64,000 nucleotides of DNA from positions 2,858,265 through 2,922,264 of the forward strand of contig NZ_KB911581.1 in NCBI RefSeq assembly GCF_000383595.1. Reading direction: 5' to 3'. Source of the stretch: Streptomyces bottropensis ATCC 25435 (GTDB taxonomy: Bacteria; Actinomycetota; Actinomycetes; Streptomycetales; Streptomycetaceae). The stretch's first letter is position 1. Every line of letters begins with the position of its first letter. Below the pieces are notes generated by a model that ran no database searches, was not told where the DNA came from, and saw nothing but the letters and a program-made list of their open reading frames with translations. The position numbers were made by a program, and so were the translations under genes. Of the stretch, positions 17,238 through 25,896 are shown piece by piece.

Positions 17238-17671
17238 TGGCACAGGCGTACTGGAGCTCGGTCTTCACCAGCTCCGCGGACGAGACATGGGCCGTCGTCC
17301 GGCGGTTCAACGGCCTGCCCGACCGGCACCCGGCCATCCGGGCGAGCGGGATCATCGGGGGCGAGGGCGGGCTCACCCCCGGTGCGGTCCGCCTTCTCAC
17401 CGGGGTGGACGGCGGCATCTATCGGGAACGGCTCGTGGGCCTGGACGATGCCGGCCGGAAGCTGAGTTACGAGATCGTCGAGGCACCGCTGCCGGTCCGT
17501 GGCTACCGCTCGACGTTGCACGTCCAGCCCGTCTCCGACACCGGCGGCGCCTTTCTCAGCTGGCACGCCACCTTCGAGCCGGCCGAGGGCACCACCGCCC
17601 AGGACGCCACCGCAATCCTCGAAGCCGCCTACGCCCCCGCCCTCGCAGGCCTCCACACGATCATCGCCTGA
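17237..17671 (+). CDS. SRPBCC (START-like) family protein
   Basis: A 144-residue polyketide-cyclase/START-like protein. It shows AYWSSVFTSSADETWAVVRRF, LPDRHPAIRASGIIGG, VYRERL-type central strands and a C-terminal helix AILEAAYAPALAGLHTI. This fold makes a deep hydrophobic pocket that binds or transforms aromatic/lipid ligands. ATG 17237 shares its A with the RidA stop, so translation is coupled. The ligand is unknown. Its place between RidA and an ene-reductase suggests handling of a small reactive carbonyl. Confidence 0.83.
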   Translation: MAQAYWSSVFTSSADETWAVVRRFNGLPDRHPAIRASGIIGGEGGLTPGAVRLLTGVDGGIYRERLVGLDDAGRKLSYEIVEAPLPVRGYRSTLHVQPVSDTGGAFLSWHATFEPAEGTTAQDATAILEAAYAPALAGLHTIIA

Positions 17672-17735
17672 CCCCGGACGGCAGCCGCCACGTCCGGGGG
17701 CATCGATCACCGACCATGAAAGAAGCACCCCCCGC

Positions 17736-18845
17736 ATGAGTACCCTGTTCACCCCCCTCACCCTGCGATCCCTTGAGATACCCAACCGGGTGTGGATGTC
17801 CCCGATGTGCATGTACTCCGCCGCGGCCCAAGGCCCGGACACCGGTGTGCCGACCGACTTCCACCTCACCCACCTGGCCTCCCGCGCCGCTGGCGGGGCG
17901 GGCCTGGTCATGGCCGAGGCCACCGGTGTGCGCCCCGACGGGCGCATCAGCCCCTGGGACCTGGGCCTGTGGAACGACCGCCAGCAGGAGGCGTTCACCC
18001 GCATCGTCAAGGCCGTCAAGGCGCACGGCGCCGTCCCGGCCATGCAGCTCGCCCACGCCGGCCGCAAGACGTCGATGGACAAGCCCTGGCTCTCCGACCG
18101 GTACGTGCCCGAGGCCGAGGGCGGCTGGCAGCCCGTCGCCCCCAGCGCCATCGCGTTCGGCGGACTGGCTGTTCCTCATGAACTGACCGTGGAGGAGATC
18201 CAGCAGCTTGTCCGGGACTTCGCGGACTCCGCGCGGCGCGCGCTGGCCGCCGGGTTCCAGGTCGTCGAGGTGCACGGCGCCCACGGCTTCCTGATCAACT
18301 CCTTCCTCTCCCCGGCGTCCAACCACCGCACCGACGCCTACGGTGGCAGCTTCGAGAACCGCCTCCGCTTCGTCCTGGAGGTCGTCGACGCCGTCCGCGC
18401 GGTGTGGCCCGAGGACCTGCCGGTCTTCTTCCGCACCTCGGCCACCGACTGGCTGACCGAGAACCCCGAGGACCAGCGCGAGGGCTGGACCGGGGACGAC
18501 ACCGTTCGCCTCGCCAAGGAACTCCAGGCCCACGGCATCGACCTGCTCGACGTGTCCACCGGCGGCATGGTCCCCGACGCCAAGATCGTCGCCGGACCCA
18601 ACTACCAGGTGCCCTTCGCCACCCAGGCACGCCAGGCCACCGGCATCCCCACCGGCGCCGTCGGCATCATCACCGAGCCGCAGCAGGCCGAGGACATCCT
18701 CACCAGCGGGCAGGCCGACGCGGTCCTCCTCGGCCGTGAACTCCTGCGCAACCCCTACTGGCCACAGCACGCCGCGCTCGCGCTCGACGCCGAGCCGACC
18801 TGGCCCGACCAGTACGCCTACGTCGTCAAGCGCCACAAGCCCTGA
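17736..18845 (+). CDS. Old Yellow Enzyme (YqjM/NamA-type ene-reductase)
   Basis: A 369-residue FMN-dependent NAD(P)H:flavin oxidoreductase that reduces activated C=C bonds of enals, enones and quinone-like electrophiles. It has the thermophilic-like OYE class signatures: [10 protein letters not shown], including the redox-tuning Cys, [10 protein letters not shown], and the EVHGAHGFL...[17 protein letters not shown] block (substrate His/His and FMN contacts). The C-terminal phosphate loop is [14 protein letters not shown]. The start is ATG 17736; only a weak AAAGAAG lies upstream. It is 64 bp after the SRPBCC gene in the same operon. A paralogue sits at 21300. Confidence 0.92.
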   Translation: MSTLFTPLTLRSLEIPNRVWMSPMCMYSAAAQGPDTGVPTDFHLTHLASRAAGGAGLVMAEATGVRPDGRISPWDLGLWNDRQQEAFTRIVKAVKAHGAVPAMQLAHAGRKTSMDKPWLSDRYVPEAEGGWQPVAPSAIAFGGLAVPHELTVEEIQQLVRDFADSARRALAAGFQVVEVHGAHGFLINSFLSPASNHRTDAYGGSFENRLRFVLEVVDAVRAVWPEDLPVFFRTSATDWLTENPEDQREGWTGDDTVRLAKELQAHGIDLLDVSTGGMVPDAKIVAGPNYQVPFATQARQATGIPTGAVGIITEPQQAEDILTSGQADAVLLGRELLRNPYWPQHAALALDAEPTWPDQYAYVVKRHKP

Positions 18846-18886
18846 CAAGACAGCAGCGTGCCGAGCCATCTCACCGGGAGACACCC

Positions 18887-19630
18887 ATGAACCACCTTCA
18901 GGACAAGGTCATCGTCATCACCGGTGCCTCCTCCGGTATCGGCGCCGTCAGCGCCAAGGCTCTCGCCGCCCGCGGCGCCAAGATCGTCGCCACCGCCCGC
19001 AGCCAGGAGGACCTCGACCAGCTGGTCGCCGACATCAACAAGCCCGGCGGCACCGCCGTCGCCAAGCTCACCGATGTCGCCGACACCGCCGCCATGCAGG
19101 CACTGGCCGACTTCTCTGTCGAACGGTTCGGCCGGATCGACGTCCTGGTCAACAACGCCGGCCTGATGCTGTTCTCCTTCTGGAAGGACCTCGCGCTCGA
19201 CGACTGGAACCGGATGATCGACGTGAACATCCGCGGCTACCTCAACGGCGTCCACGCCGTCCTTCCGGTCATGCTGCGCCAGAAGTCCGGCCACATCCTC
19301 AACGTGGACTCGGTCGCCGGCCACCAGGTCGGCGACGGCGCCGGTGTCTACAGCTCCACCAAGTTCTTCGTCCAGGCCATGACCGAGTCCATGCGCAAGG
19401 AGCTCGGCGTCCGCGAAGGCATCAAGGCCTCCACCATCAGCCCCGGCGTCATCGACACCGGCTGGGCCGACAAGGTCACCGACCCCGTCGGCCGCAAGGC
19501 GGCCCAGGAACTGAACGCCATCGCCGTCAGCCCGCAAAGCGTCGCCGACGCCGTCGTCCACGCCCTCGACCAGCCCGCCGACGTCACCGTCAACGACCTG
19601 ATCATCTCCCCCACCCGCCAGAACTGGTAA
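18887..19630 (+). CDS. short-chain dehydrogenase/reductase (SDR)
   Basis: A 247-residue classical [11 protein letters not shown] (12-19) is the cofactor motif; ARSQ after beta-2 favours NADP. It has NNAGL, the catalytic Ser in LNVDSVAG, and YSSTK as the YxxxK pair. It also has the SPGVIDTGW loop. It most resembles YdfG-type serine/3-hydroxy acid dehydrogenases, but the substrate is undetermined. ATG 18887, 41 bp after the OYE stop, and likely cotranscribed. Confidence 0.9.
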   Translation: MNHLQDKVIVITGASSGIGAVSAKALAARGAKIVATARSQEDLDQLVADINKPGGTAVAKLTDVADTAAMQALADFSVERFGRIDVLVNNAGLMLFSFWKDLALDDWNRMIDVNIRGYLNGVHAVLPVMLRQKSGHILNVDSVAGHQVGDGAGVYSSTKFFVQAMTESMRKELGVREGIKASTISPGVIDTGWADKVTDPVGRKAAQELNAIAVSPQSVADAVVHALDQPADVTVNDLIISPTRQNW

Positions 19631-19671
19631 GCGCCAGGCACTCCACGCCGCACAGAAGGAACCCCAGGCCC

Positions 19672-20106
19672 ATGTCCGGTCTCGCCTCCCCGATCCCCCG
19701 CTTCCACCTCGCCGTCCCGGTCGACGACCTGGACGCCGCCCGCCGCTTCTACGGCGAGACGCTCGGCCTGGAGCAGGGCCGTAGCGCCGACACCTGGGTG
19801 GACTGGAACCTGCACGGCCACCAGTTCGTCGCCCACCTCGCCCCGGCCCGCACCGAACAGATACACAACCCGGTCGACGGCCACGACGTCCCCGTACCGC
19901 ACTTCGGGCTGATCCTGACCATCGACGCCTTCCACCGGCTCGCCGACCGGCTGCGCGCCGCGGACACCGCATTCGTCATCGAGCCCTACGTGCGCTTCGC
20001 AGGCGAAACCGGCGAGCAGTGGACGATGTTCCTGCTCGACCCGGCAGGCAACGCCCTGGAGTTCAAGGCGTTCGCCGACGACTCCCAAGTGTTCGCCACG
20101 CCATGA
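19672..20106 (+). CDS. VOC (glyoxalase/dioxygenase fold) protein
   Basis: A 144-residue vicinal-oxygen-chelate protein with two beta-alpha-beta-beta-beta units. They are visible as [28 protein letters not shown] and [20 protein letters not shown], ending in [20 protein letters not shown]. Metal-ligand candidates are His in RFHLAV and HFGLIL and the C-terminal Glu in LEFKAF. ATG 19672 follows AAGGA. It is the last well-coupled gene of the operon. Its final 100 bp are duplicated at 20746-20846. Confidence 0.87.
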   Translation: MSGLASPIPRFHLAVPVDDLDAARRFYGETLGLEQGRSADTWVDWNLHGHQFVAHLAPARTEQIHNPVDGHDVPVPHFGLILTIDAFHRLADRLRAADTAFVIEPYVRFAGETGEQWTMFLLDPAGNALEFKAFADDSQVFATP

Positions 20107-20291
20107 CGCCGGGACCCTGCGGCGCGCCCCGGCCATGAACTGGCAGATACCCCAGCTAATCAATGGGCTGGTGGCTCAACGACCGGGACAGGCATAGCAC
20201 AGGTCCTCGACCAAGAGGCCACCGCTGCCACTGATCCACGTCTCAACCAACCCGGCGCAAGCGCGCCGCAACCTCAGACTGGAGACACAAC

Positions 20292-20678
20292 ATGTCGAAA
20301 CCGACCTATGTCGCTGACCACATCGCAATCACCGAGGTGCTGGAAAAGTACAACCAGGGCGTCGCCAAGGCCGACAGCTCGATCATGAAGCCCGCGTTCG
20401 CCGAAGAGGCGACGATCTTCGGCGTGGAGAACGGCAAGCTCTCCGGCGGCGCGATCACGGCCCTCTACCAGGGGATCGACAGGGATTTCCACCCCTCGCC
20501 GGAAGGCCGCGCCGTGATCGCCTACATCAACGTGACCGGCACTGCAGCCAACGCACGTGTCGATACCAACGATGTCTCCGGCCTGTGCTTCACCGACTAC
20601 TTCAACCTGTTGAAAGTCGATGGCACGTGGACCATTGTCAGCAAGATCTACCACACCAACGACGCGCCGAAATCGTAG
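20292..20678 (+). CDS. NTF2-like / putative lumazine-binding protein
   Basis: A 128-residue SnoaL/NTF2-fold protein. It contains HIAITEVLEKYNQGVAKAD, the FAEEATIFGVENGKLSGG cone-opening motif, and LCFTDYFNLLKVDGTWTIVSKIYH at the C terminus. It matches the Lumazine_bd_2 group, whose members range from ligand carriers to small isomerases. ATG 20292 follows CTGGAG. It is 185 bp after the VOC gene and followed by a VOC tail fragment and a strong terminator, so it likely closes this transcription unit. Codon use is slightly less GC-rich than neighbours. Confidence 0.82.
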   Translation: MSKPTYVADHIAITEVLEKYNQGVAKADSSIMKPAFAEEATIFGVENGKLSGGAITALYQGIDRDFHPSPEGRAVIAYINVTGTAANARVDTNDVSGLCFTDYFNLLKVDGTWTIVSKIYHTNDAPKS

Positions 20679-20745
20679 CTGCGCACACGGCCGGGCGTAG
20701 ATGACAGGCCAGCAGCACACCCGCCGCAGTTCCGTCAGAGCGTGA

Positions 20746-20846
20746 GCGAAACCGGCGAGCAGCGGACGATGTTCCTGCTCGACCCGGCCGGCAACGCCCT
20801 GGAGTTCAAGGAGTTCGCCGACGACTCCCAAGTGTTCGTCGCCTGA
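20746..20846 (+). pseudogene. duplicated 3' tail of the VOC gene
   Basis: The segment starting GCGAAACCGGCGAGCAG and ending at TGA 20844-20846 is nearly identical to 20003-20103 within the VOC gene; I count about five base differences. It encodes [15 protein letters not shown] and [15 protein letters not shown]. The rest of the VOC gene is absent. The NTF2-like gene lies between the two copies. This suggests a former tandem VOC duplication or recombination. Confidence 0.88.
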
Positions 20847-20877
20847 CATCTTCTGTGGTCGGTGGAGGGCTTTCGGA

Positions 20878-20909
20878 GGGGCTGCCCGCCTATCCCATTG
20901 GGCAGCCCC
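20878..20909 (+). terminator. operon-end terminator
   Basis: A 10-bp perfect stem, GGGGCTGCCC (20878-20887) with GGGCAGCCCC (20900-20909), and a 12-nt loop, followed by CTGTTT. It follows the VOC tail fragment. Confidence 0.8.
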
Positions 20910-20910
20910 C

Positions 20911-21299
20911 TGTTTCATAGGCGGTGACAGACGTTCTCGCCCCGACGATCAGCCCTCCAGCCAGGACAAGCACCCCGGCCACGACTCACACAAGGAACCT
21001 GACCAGGCAATTCAGAATGAAATGATCTCCTTGGGAGGGATAGATACGAGTCCCTCGAATTTGGACGATAATCAAATTTTGACAGAGGTCGAAGCTGCAT
21101 GCCGACTGGCGGGCCCGGCGCACCCCCGCGCGTGGCCGACGGTCGCGGGAGGCGTCGATGGCGCGACTTACCCGCGCCCGACCAGCACACTTCCCTTTTT
21201 GTCTATATGAGACTTTAAAGTGCATACTGTTGCATTAAGCATGCTTCTTCTACGGTCGGAAGCGACAAGAACCCCACTGAACGACAGGGATGATCTTTC
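20911..21299. other. 389-bp AT-enriched intergenic region before the second OYE
   Basis: No supported gene. The stretch 21010-21090 is unusually AT-rich for this genome; it contains AATTTG...CAAATT arms and TTGACA at about 21078. The last 90 bp carry a perfect palindrome (see next entry). The region likely holds the promoter of the OYE/HxlR unit plus unidentified sequence. Confidence 0.5.
21212..21247. promoter_or_regulatory. candidate HxlR operator region
   Basis: ACTTTAAAGT (21212-21221) is a perfect palindrome, followed by TGCAT repeats and GCATGC. It is 52-90 bp upstream of the GTG start of the second OYE. HxlR/YodB-type repressors bind short dyads near the genes they control, and an HxlR gene follows the OYE gene. 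Assignment is inference. Confidence 0.4.
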
Positions 21300-22376
21300 G
21301 TGTCCGCACACCTTTTTGACCCGCTCACGATCCGCGACGTCACCTTCCGGAACCGGATCGCCATGTCCCCGATGTGCATGCACTCCGCTGACGCCCAGGG
21401 GCGGGCCACCGACTTCCACACGGTGCATTACGGCGCGCGGGCACTGGGCGGTGCCGGCCTCGTGATGCTGGAGACGGCGGCGGTACTGCCCAACGGGCAG
21501 ATCGGCCCGGGCGACCTCGGCATCTGGAGCGATGACCACGTCGCCGGCCTGTCGGGCATCGTCGAGGTGATCCACGGTTTCGGCGCCAGGGCCGGCGCCC
21601 AGATCGGCCATGCGGGGCGGCAGCTCGGCGTGGAGTCCGAGACCCCGGTGGCCCCCTCCCCCATTCCCTTCAGTGACGGTTCACGCGTTCCGCAGGAGCT
21701 TGGCGTCGGGGACATCAAGGAGGTCGTCGAGGCATTCCGGACTGCGGCGGCACGGGCGAAGGCCGCCGGATTCGACGTGCTCGAGGTGCACACGGCGCAC
21801 GGCTTCCTGCTCAACGAGTTCCTCTCGCCCCTGGCCAACCACCGCACGGACGAGTACGGAGGCAGCCGGGAGAACCGCTACAGGATCGTGCGGGAGACCA
21901 TCGACGCGGTGCGCGGCGAGTGGGACGGCCCGCTGTTCGTCCGCATCTCTTCGACCGACTACGCGGAAGGCGGGAACGCGCCGGAGGACTTCGTCACCTA
22001 CGGCAGGTGGATGAAGGAGCAGGGCGTCGACCTGATCGACGCCTCATCCGGCGGCATCGCCCCGGTGAAGGTGCGGTCCTACCCGAACTACCAGGTGCCC
22101 GCCGCGGAACTGATTCGCAGGGAGGTGGGAATCAAGACCGGTGCTGTCGGCCTGATCGAGAGCGGCCGCCAGGCTGAGGAGATCCTGCAAAACGACCGCG
22201 CCGACATCGTGCTGGTCGGCCGGGAGATGCTGAAGGACCCCTTCTGGGCCCGGACCGCCGCGGACGAGCTGCGTGCCGCCATCGAGGTCCCGTTGCAGTA
22301 CACCCGCTACGGGTCGGCCTGGCAGCGCTCGCAGCCCCCGCTGCCCGCCGCGCCGATGGACGCCACGGTCTCCTAA
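21300..22376 (+). CDS. second Old Yellow Enzyme (YqjM-type ene-reductase)
   Basis: A 358-residue FMN ene-reductase paralogous to the enzyme at 17736. It has AMSPMCMHSADAQG with the conserved Cys, GAQIGHAGRQLG, EVHTAHGFLLNEFLSPLANHR and YGGSRENRYR, and the C-terminal VLVGREMLKDPFW. GTG 21300 follows AGGGATG. It is followed 184 bp later by an HxlR regulator gene. This mirrors bacterial systems where HxlR/YodB proteins sense quinones or diamide and induce reductases. Likely substrates are quinones and alpha,beta-unsaturated carbonyls. Confidence 0.9.
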   Translation: MSAHLFDPLTIRDVTFRNRIAMSPMCMHSADAQGRATDFHTVHYGARALGGAGLVMLETAAVLPNGQIGPGDLGIWSDDHVAGLSGIVEVIHGFGARAGAQIGHAGRQLGVESETPVAPSPIPFSDGSRVPQELGVGDIKEVVEAFRTAAARAKAAGFDVLEVHTAHGFLLNEFLSPLANHRTDEYGGSRENRYRIVRETIDAVRGEWDGPLFVRISSTDYAEGGNAPEDFVTYGRWMKEQGVDLIDASSGGIAPVKVRSYPNYQVPAAELIRREVGIKTGAVGLIESGRQAEEILQNDRADIVLVGREMLKDPFWARTAADELRAAIEVPLQYTRYGSAWQRSQPPLPAAPMDATVS

Positions 22377-22560
22377 CCGGTTCTGCCCTGGTCCCGCAAC
22401 CAACCACCCCGGGACAAGGACACCGAACTCCTCGCGGCCGCCCGGTGCCGGGGCGGCCGCAGCGCTCCCGGCACCGGGCGGCGGACCAGCCCTGTGCCCG
22501 GAGGGGATGCCCATCCGGGCACGAGATACTCGACAAGGCAGCACGACTCGGAGGTGCCCC

Positions 22561-22968
22561 ATGCCGCGGACGCGACCGTTTGACGACCTGCCAGGCTGCG
22601 CGATGGAAGCAACAGTCAAGATCATCGGCGGGAAGTGGAAAGGTGTGATCCTTTTCCATCTGCTTGAGGGGACCATGCGGTTCAACGAGCTGCATCGCCA
22701 GGTGCCCGGCATCGCTCCGCGCCTGCTGACCAAGCAACTGCGTGAGCTGGAGGAGGACGGTCTGGTGCAGCGAACTGTCTACCCGGTCGTCCCGCCCAAG
22801 GTGGAGTACACCTTGACCGAGGAGGCCCGCTCGATGGAGCCGCTGCTGATCGGACTCAGCAACTGGGGTGAGCAGTGGTTGGCCCGACGTGGCATCGTCC
22901 TGCCGGATCCCAAGGACGCGCAGGAGGAACCCTCCTCCGCCACGCCGTCGGCACCGTCCGAGGCTTAA
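22561..22968 (+). CDS. HxlR-family transcriptional regulator
   Basis: A 135-residue DUF24/HxlR winged-helix protein. It has a Cys near the N terminus (LPGCAMEATVKIIGGKWK), then ILFHLLEGTMRFNELHRQVPGIAPRLLTKQLRELEEDGL and the wing VPPKVEYTLTEEARSM. The single N-terminal Cys (about residue 12) is the position used for thiol redox sensing in YodB/HypR/QorR proteins. The tail is a Pro/Ser-rich extension. ATG 22561 follows GGAGGTG. Same orientation as the OYE gene upstream, which it likely controls. Confidence 0.9.
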   Translation: MPRTRPFDDLPGCAMEATVKIIGGKWKGVILFHLLEGTMRFNELHRQVPGIAPRLLTKQLRELEEDGLVQRTVYPVVPPKVEYTLTEEARSMEPLLIGLSNWGEQWLARRGIVLPDPKDAQEEPSSATPSAPSEA

Positions 22969-23098
22969 CCCGACTGCGTCGGGAGCCTTGAGGTTTCCCG
23001 GTGCGGGTACATGATCAGCAGGCAGGCTCGGGGCGGTCGATGAGTCCGCTCTCGCCCCGCCAGCGCGTCCAGATGCCTTCTGGTGGCCGCCGGGTACT

Positions 23099-23218
23099 GG
23101 ATTCGCCGTCGTGGAGGACAAACTGGGTTCCCTGCCGGCCGAGGCGGCGGTCGGTCAGGCGGCGCTGGCTGCGGCCCGGTATTGCCGGCAGGTTCTGGGC
23201 GGGATCGGGTTCCACTGA
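23099..23218 (+). pseudogene. possible acyl-CoA dehydrogenase C-terminal fragment
   Basis: The frame reads VVEDKLGSLPAEAAVGQAAL then AAARYCRQVLGGIGFH and stops. A helix ending in 'GGIGF' resembles the VHGGIGFT active-site loop of acyl-CoA dehydrogenases. The remainder of the domain is missing on both sides. The match is short, so the identification is tentative. Confidence 0.4.
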
Positions 23219-23252
23219 ACGCCCGCTGCGCCCCGGCTGGTGCAGCTGTGAT

Positions 23253-23960
23253 TCACCAGGGCAGCGGACCGTTGGCGTCGAAGTAGCCGCCGGTCGGGCC
23301 GTCGGGACCGATCTGCGCCATGCGGACGATGATCTCGGCGCCCTGCTCGACGGTCTGCGTGCCGGTGTTGTCGTTGAGGTCCGTCTTGATGAAGCCGGGC
23401 TCGACGGAGTTGATCCGCATGTCAGGGAACGCCTTCGCGTACTGCACGGTGAGCATGTTGACCGCGGTCTTGGACGCCGGGTAGGCGACGCCCGGGTAGA
23501 AGTGCGTGGGATGCCCGGGGTCGGAGAGGTTTGTCAGCGAGGCGAGGCCGCCGGTGACGTTGACCACGACCGGTGCGGCCGAGCGCTGCAGCAGGGGCAG
23601 GAAGGCGTGGGTGACGCGGACGACGCCGAAGACGTTCGTCTCGAAGGTGTTCCGCATCTGGTCGGCGGTCACGGTCTCGGCGGTGGGCACACTGTGGGCG
23701 TCGGCCCTGCTCGCGATTCCGGCGTTGTTGATCAGTACGTCGAGGCCGCCGTCGGCCGCGATGGTCTTGGCCGCGGCCTCGACCGTGGCGTCGTCGGTGA
23801 CGTCGAGGAGGACGAACCGTGCGCCCAGCTGCTCGGCGGCCCGGCGTCCGCGCTCGGCGTCGCGGGCACCCATATAGACGGTGTGACCTGCGGCGATGAG
23901 CTGGCGGGCGGTCTCGTGGCCGAGGCCCTTGTTGGCTCCGGTGATCAGTGTTGTCGTCAT
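23253..23960 (-). CDS. short-chain dehydrogenase/reductase
   Basis: A 235-residue classical SDR. It has TLITGANKGLGHETARQL, GARDAERG (Arg after beta-2, suggesting NADP), VLLDVTDDATV, INNAGI, NVTGGLASLTN with the catalytic Ser region, and YPASKTAVNML as YxxxK. It resembles carbonyl-reductase-like SDRs. ATG 23960 has GGAGG upstream; an extra 24-residue leader is possible but unsupported. It is divergent from an XRE/MmyB-like regulator 101 bp away, a common Streptomyces pairing in which the regulator controls the SDR. Confidence 0.9.
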   Translation of the reverse strand: MTTTLITGANKGLGHETARQLIAAGHTVYMGARDAERGRRAAEQLGARFVLLDVTDDATVEAAAKTIAADGGLDVLINNAGIASRADAHSVPTAETVTADQMRNTFETNVFGVVRVTHAFLPLLQRSAAPVVVNVTGGLASLTNLSDPGHPTHFYPGVAYPASKTAVNMLTVQYAKAFPDMRINSVEPGFIKTDLNDNTGTQTVEQGAEIIVRMAQIGPDGPTGGYFDANGPLPW

Positions 23961-24061
23961 GCGTCCAGCCTCCGGCGCCGCGGCACGATCAGCCAGAAGA
24001 CCCTTCTTCCTGGGACTGCGAGTACCAGGCACATGTGTGGCCGGCGGTGTTCACTGGGCGC

Positions 24062-24901
24062 ATGACCGCGACGGAACTCGGACAGGCACTGCGGCGCTGG
24101 CGCGACCGGGCCGCCCCGCACGCGGCGGGCCTGCCCTCCGGTGGACACCGGCGCGCGGCCGGTCTGCGGCGCGAGGAGCTGGCCCTGCTGGCCGGGATCT
24201 CGGCCGACTACATCACGCGCCTCGAACAGGGCCGGGCGGCCAACCCCTCCGGGCAGGTCGTCGAGGCGCTGGCCCGTGCGCTGCGGCTGTCGGCAGACGA
24301 GCGGGCATACCTGTTCGGGCTGGCGGGGCTGACTCCGCCCGGTCCCGACATGGTGCCCGGGCACATCACGCCCAGCGTCCAGCGGCTGCTGGACCGGCTC
24401 GTCGACGCACCCGTCGCGGTCTCCGACGCGGCCATGACGCTGCTGCTGGCCAACTCGATGTACGCGGCGCTGATGGGCGACCCGTCCGGCCTGCGCGGCC
24501 CGGAACGCAACGACGCGTGGCGCACCTTCATGGGGGTGCCGACCCGGGTGCGGCATACGCCCGAGGAACGCAGCGCCTGCGAGGCCGGCATGGTCTCCCA
24601 GCTGCGGAGGACCGCCGCCCGCTATCCGGCGGACCGCCAACTTCGACGCCTGATCGCGGAGTTGCGTACCGACAGCGAGCGATTCGCCGAGCTGTGGGAC
24701 GCGGGCGCTGTGGGACGGCTCGAAGCCTGGCACAAGACGATCGAGCATCCGCAAGTGGGACTGCTGACCCTGGACTGCGACCTGCTCCGGCTGGAGGAGA
24801 GCGGCCTGTACATCCTCGTCTACTCGGCCGAGCCGGGCACTAGGGCCGCCGAGAAGCTGGAGCTGATCTCGGTGGTCGGCATCCAGAACCTGGTCGAGTA
24901 G
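24062..24901 (+). CDS. XRE regulator with MmyB-like ligand domain
   Basis: A 279-residue regulator. The helix-turn-helix spans about residues 8-75 (GLRREELALLAGISADYITRLEQGRAANPSGQVV), followed by a MmyB-type PAS-like ligand-binding domain (about 105-270: VAVSDAAMTLLLANSMYAALMGD, LRRTAARYPADRQLRRLIAEL, and a C-terminal GLYILVYSAEPGTRAAEKL). MmyB domains bind fatty-acid-like ligands in the methylenomycin cluster protein. ATG 24062. Divergent from the SDR gene, which is its likely target. Confidence 0.9.
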   Translation: MTATELGQALRRWRDRAAPHAAGLPSGGHRRAAGLRREELALLAGISADYITRLEQGRAANPSGQVVEALARALRLSADERAYLFGLAGLTPPGPDMVPGHITPSVQRLLDRLVDAPVAVSDAAMTLLLANSMYAALMGDPSGLRGPERNDAWRTFMGVPTRVRHTPEERSACEAGMVSQLRRTAARYPADRQLRRLIAELRTDSERFAELWDAGAVGRLEAWHKTIEHPQVGLLTLDCDLLRLEESGLYILVYSAEPGTRAAEKLELISVVGIQNLVE

Positions 24902-25029
24902 CGCCTGCTTGAGCTTCTTCTTCATCTCGTCGAGCTTCGCAAGGATCGGGTTTCCGCTGAGCGCGTTGCCGCGCCCGCTTTGGTGGATCAGCAACCAGCA
25001 CCACTCCATAGCCATAGCCAAGGGCCGCA

Positions 25030-25290
25030 TACCTCCCCCCGCACCACGTCTCCTTCGAGCTGTGCGGGATCGGCGAGTACATGCGTGGCTCCGGCCGCGT
25101 GATCCGGGGTGGCTTCCAGAAGATCTGGAGCCCGGGACGCACATGGCGGGCGGCGACACCTTCACCTACTTCCTCGGCCCGCCCGGCAACACGGTCGAGT
25201 ACACGACGGAGTTGGAGCCTGGCACCCGCCCGTCTGCGATTTCTCGCAGCCCGAGGTCACTGACCAGTGGGGCACCGCGATCCCCATTCC
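25030..25290 (+). pseudogene. VOC-fold (biphenyl dioxygenase-like) fragment, frameshifted
   Basis: One frame gives HHVSFELCGIGEYMRGSGR then GGFQKIWSPGR. The next gives MAGGDTFTYFLGPPGNTVEY, and a third gives FSQPEVTDQWGTA. Together these read as the C-terminal half of an extradiol-dioxygenase-like VOC protein with at least two frameshifts. Inactive. Confidence 0.72.
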
Positions 25291-25296
25291 GGGCGG

Positions 25297-25673
25297 CGGC
25301 GAACCTCTCCCGCGTCGTCGAGGAGACACGAAGGCGGGCGAAGCATGCGCGGGTGCTCCTGGTCGACTACCTCACGGTGATCGGCCCCGACACTCGATCC
25401 AGCCGCGAAACCCCCTTCGACGAAGCCACCTTGGGGGAGTTCCGCCGACTGGGCGACCAGGTCGCCGAAGTCTTCGCCCGCACGGCGCCCCGCACCGGCG
25501 CGGAACTCGTCACCGTGGGAAAGCGCAGTCGCGAGCACGCTCTCGGATCGGCCGAACCCTGGGTGACCGCACTCCCGGAACGCCTGCGCGGCTCCGCCCT
25601 TACGGGCGCGTTCCACCCCAACGGCGCCGGAATGCGCGCCGTGGCAGACGCGATTGCCGCGCACCTGAAATGA
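25297..25673 (+). pseudogene. SGNH/GDSL-type esterase, C-terminal fragment
   Basis: Frame to TGA 25671-25673: VVEETRRRAKHARVLLVDYL, then LGDQVAEVFARTAPRTGAELV and GAFHPNGAGMRAVADAI. The FHPNGAGM block is the Asp/His-containing C-terminal motif V of secreted SGNH hydrolases. The GDS nucleophile block and N-terminal half are missing; the frame runs directly out of the VOC fragment. A truncation product. Confidence 0.75.
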
Positions 25674-25896
25674 CTGGGGCTTGCCTGACAGTCGCGGAAA
25701 AATGGGACGGCCCGATCACATCCACGACGGGTGTCGGTCGTTGTGCGGGTCTGGGTGGAAACCGGAACCCGTAGGTGGCGCATCCGGCAACTGCTGCACG
25801 CCCTCCTCACCCACCACGGCCAGGAGATCGCCCCTACCCGGTGCTCCACCGTCCAGTCTTCGTCGGCGGCGTGCTCGACTGTGCTGGTTGAGGGGC

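Noticed and set aside
20911..21010. A 30-residue hydrophobic minus-strand peptide (VAGVLVLAGGLIVGARTS)
   Set aside because: It ends inside the operon terminator hairpin, has no clear ribosome site and no recognisable family.
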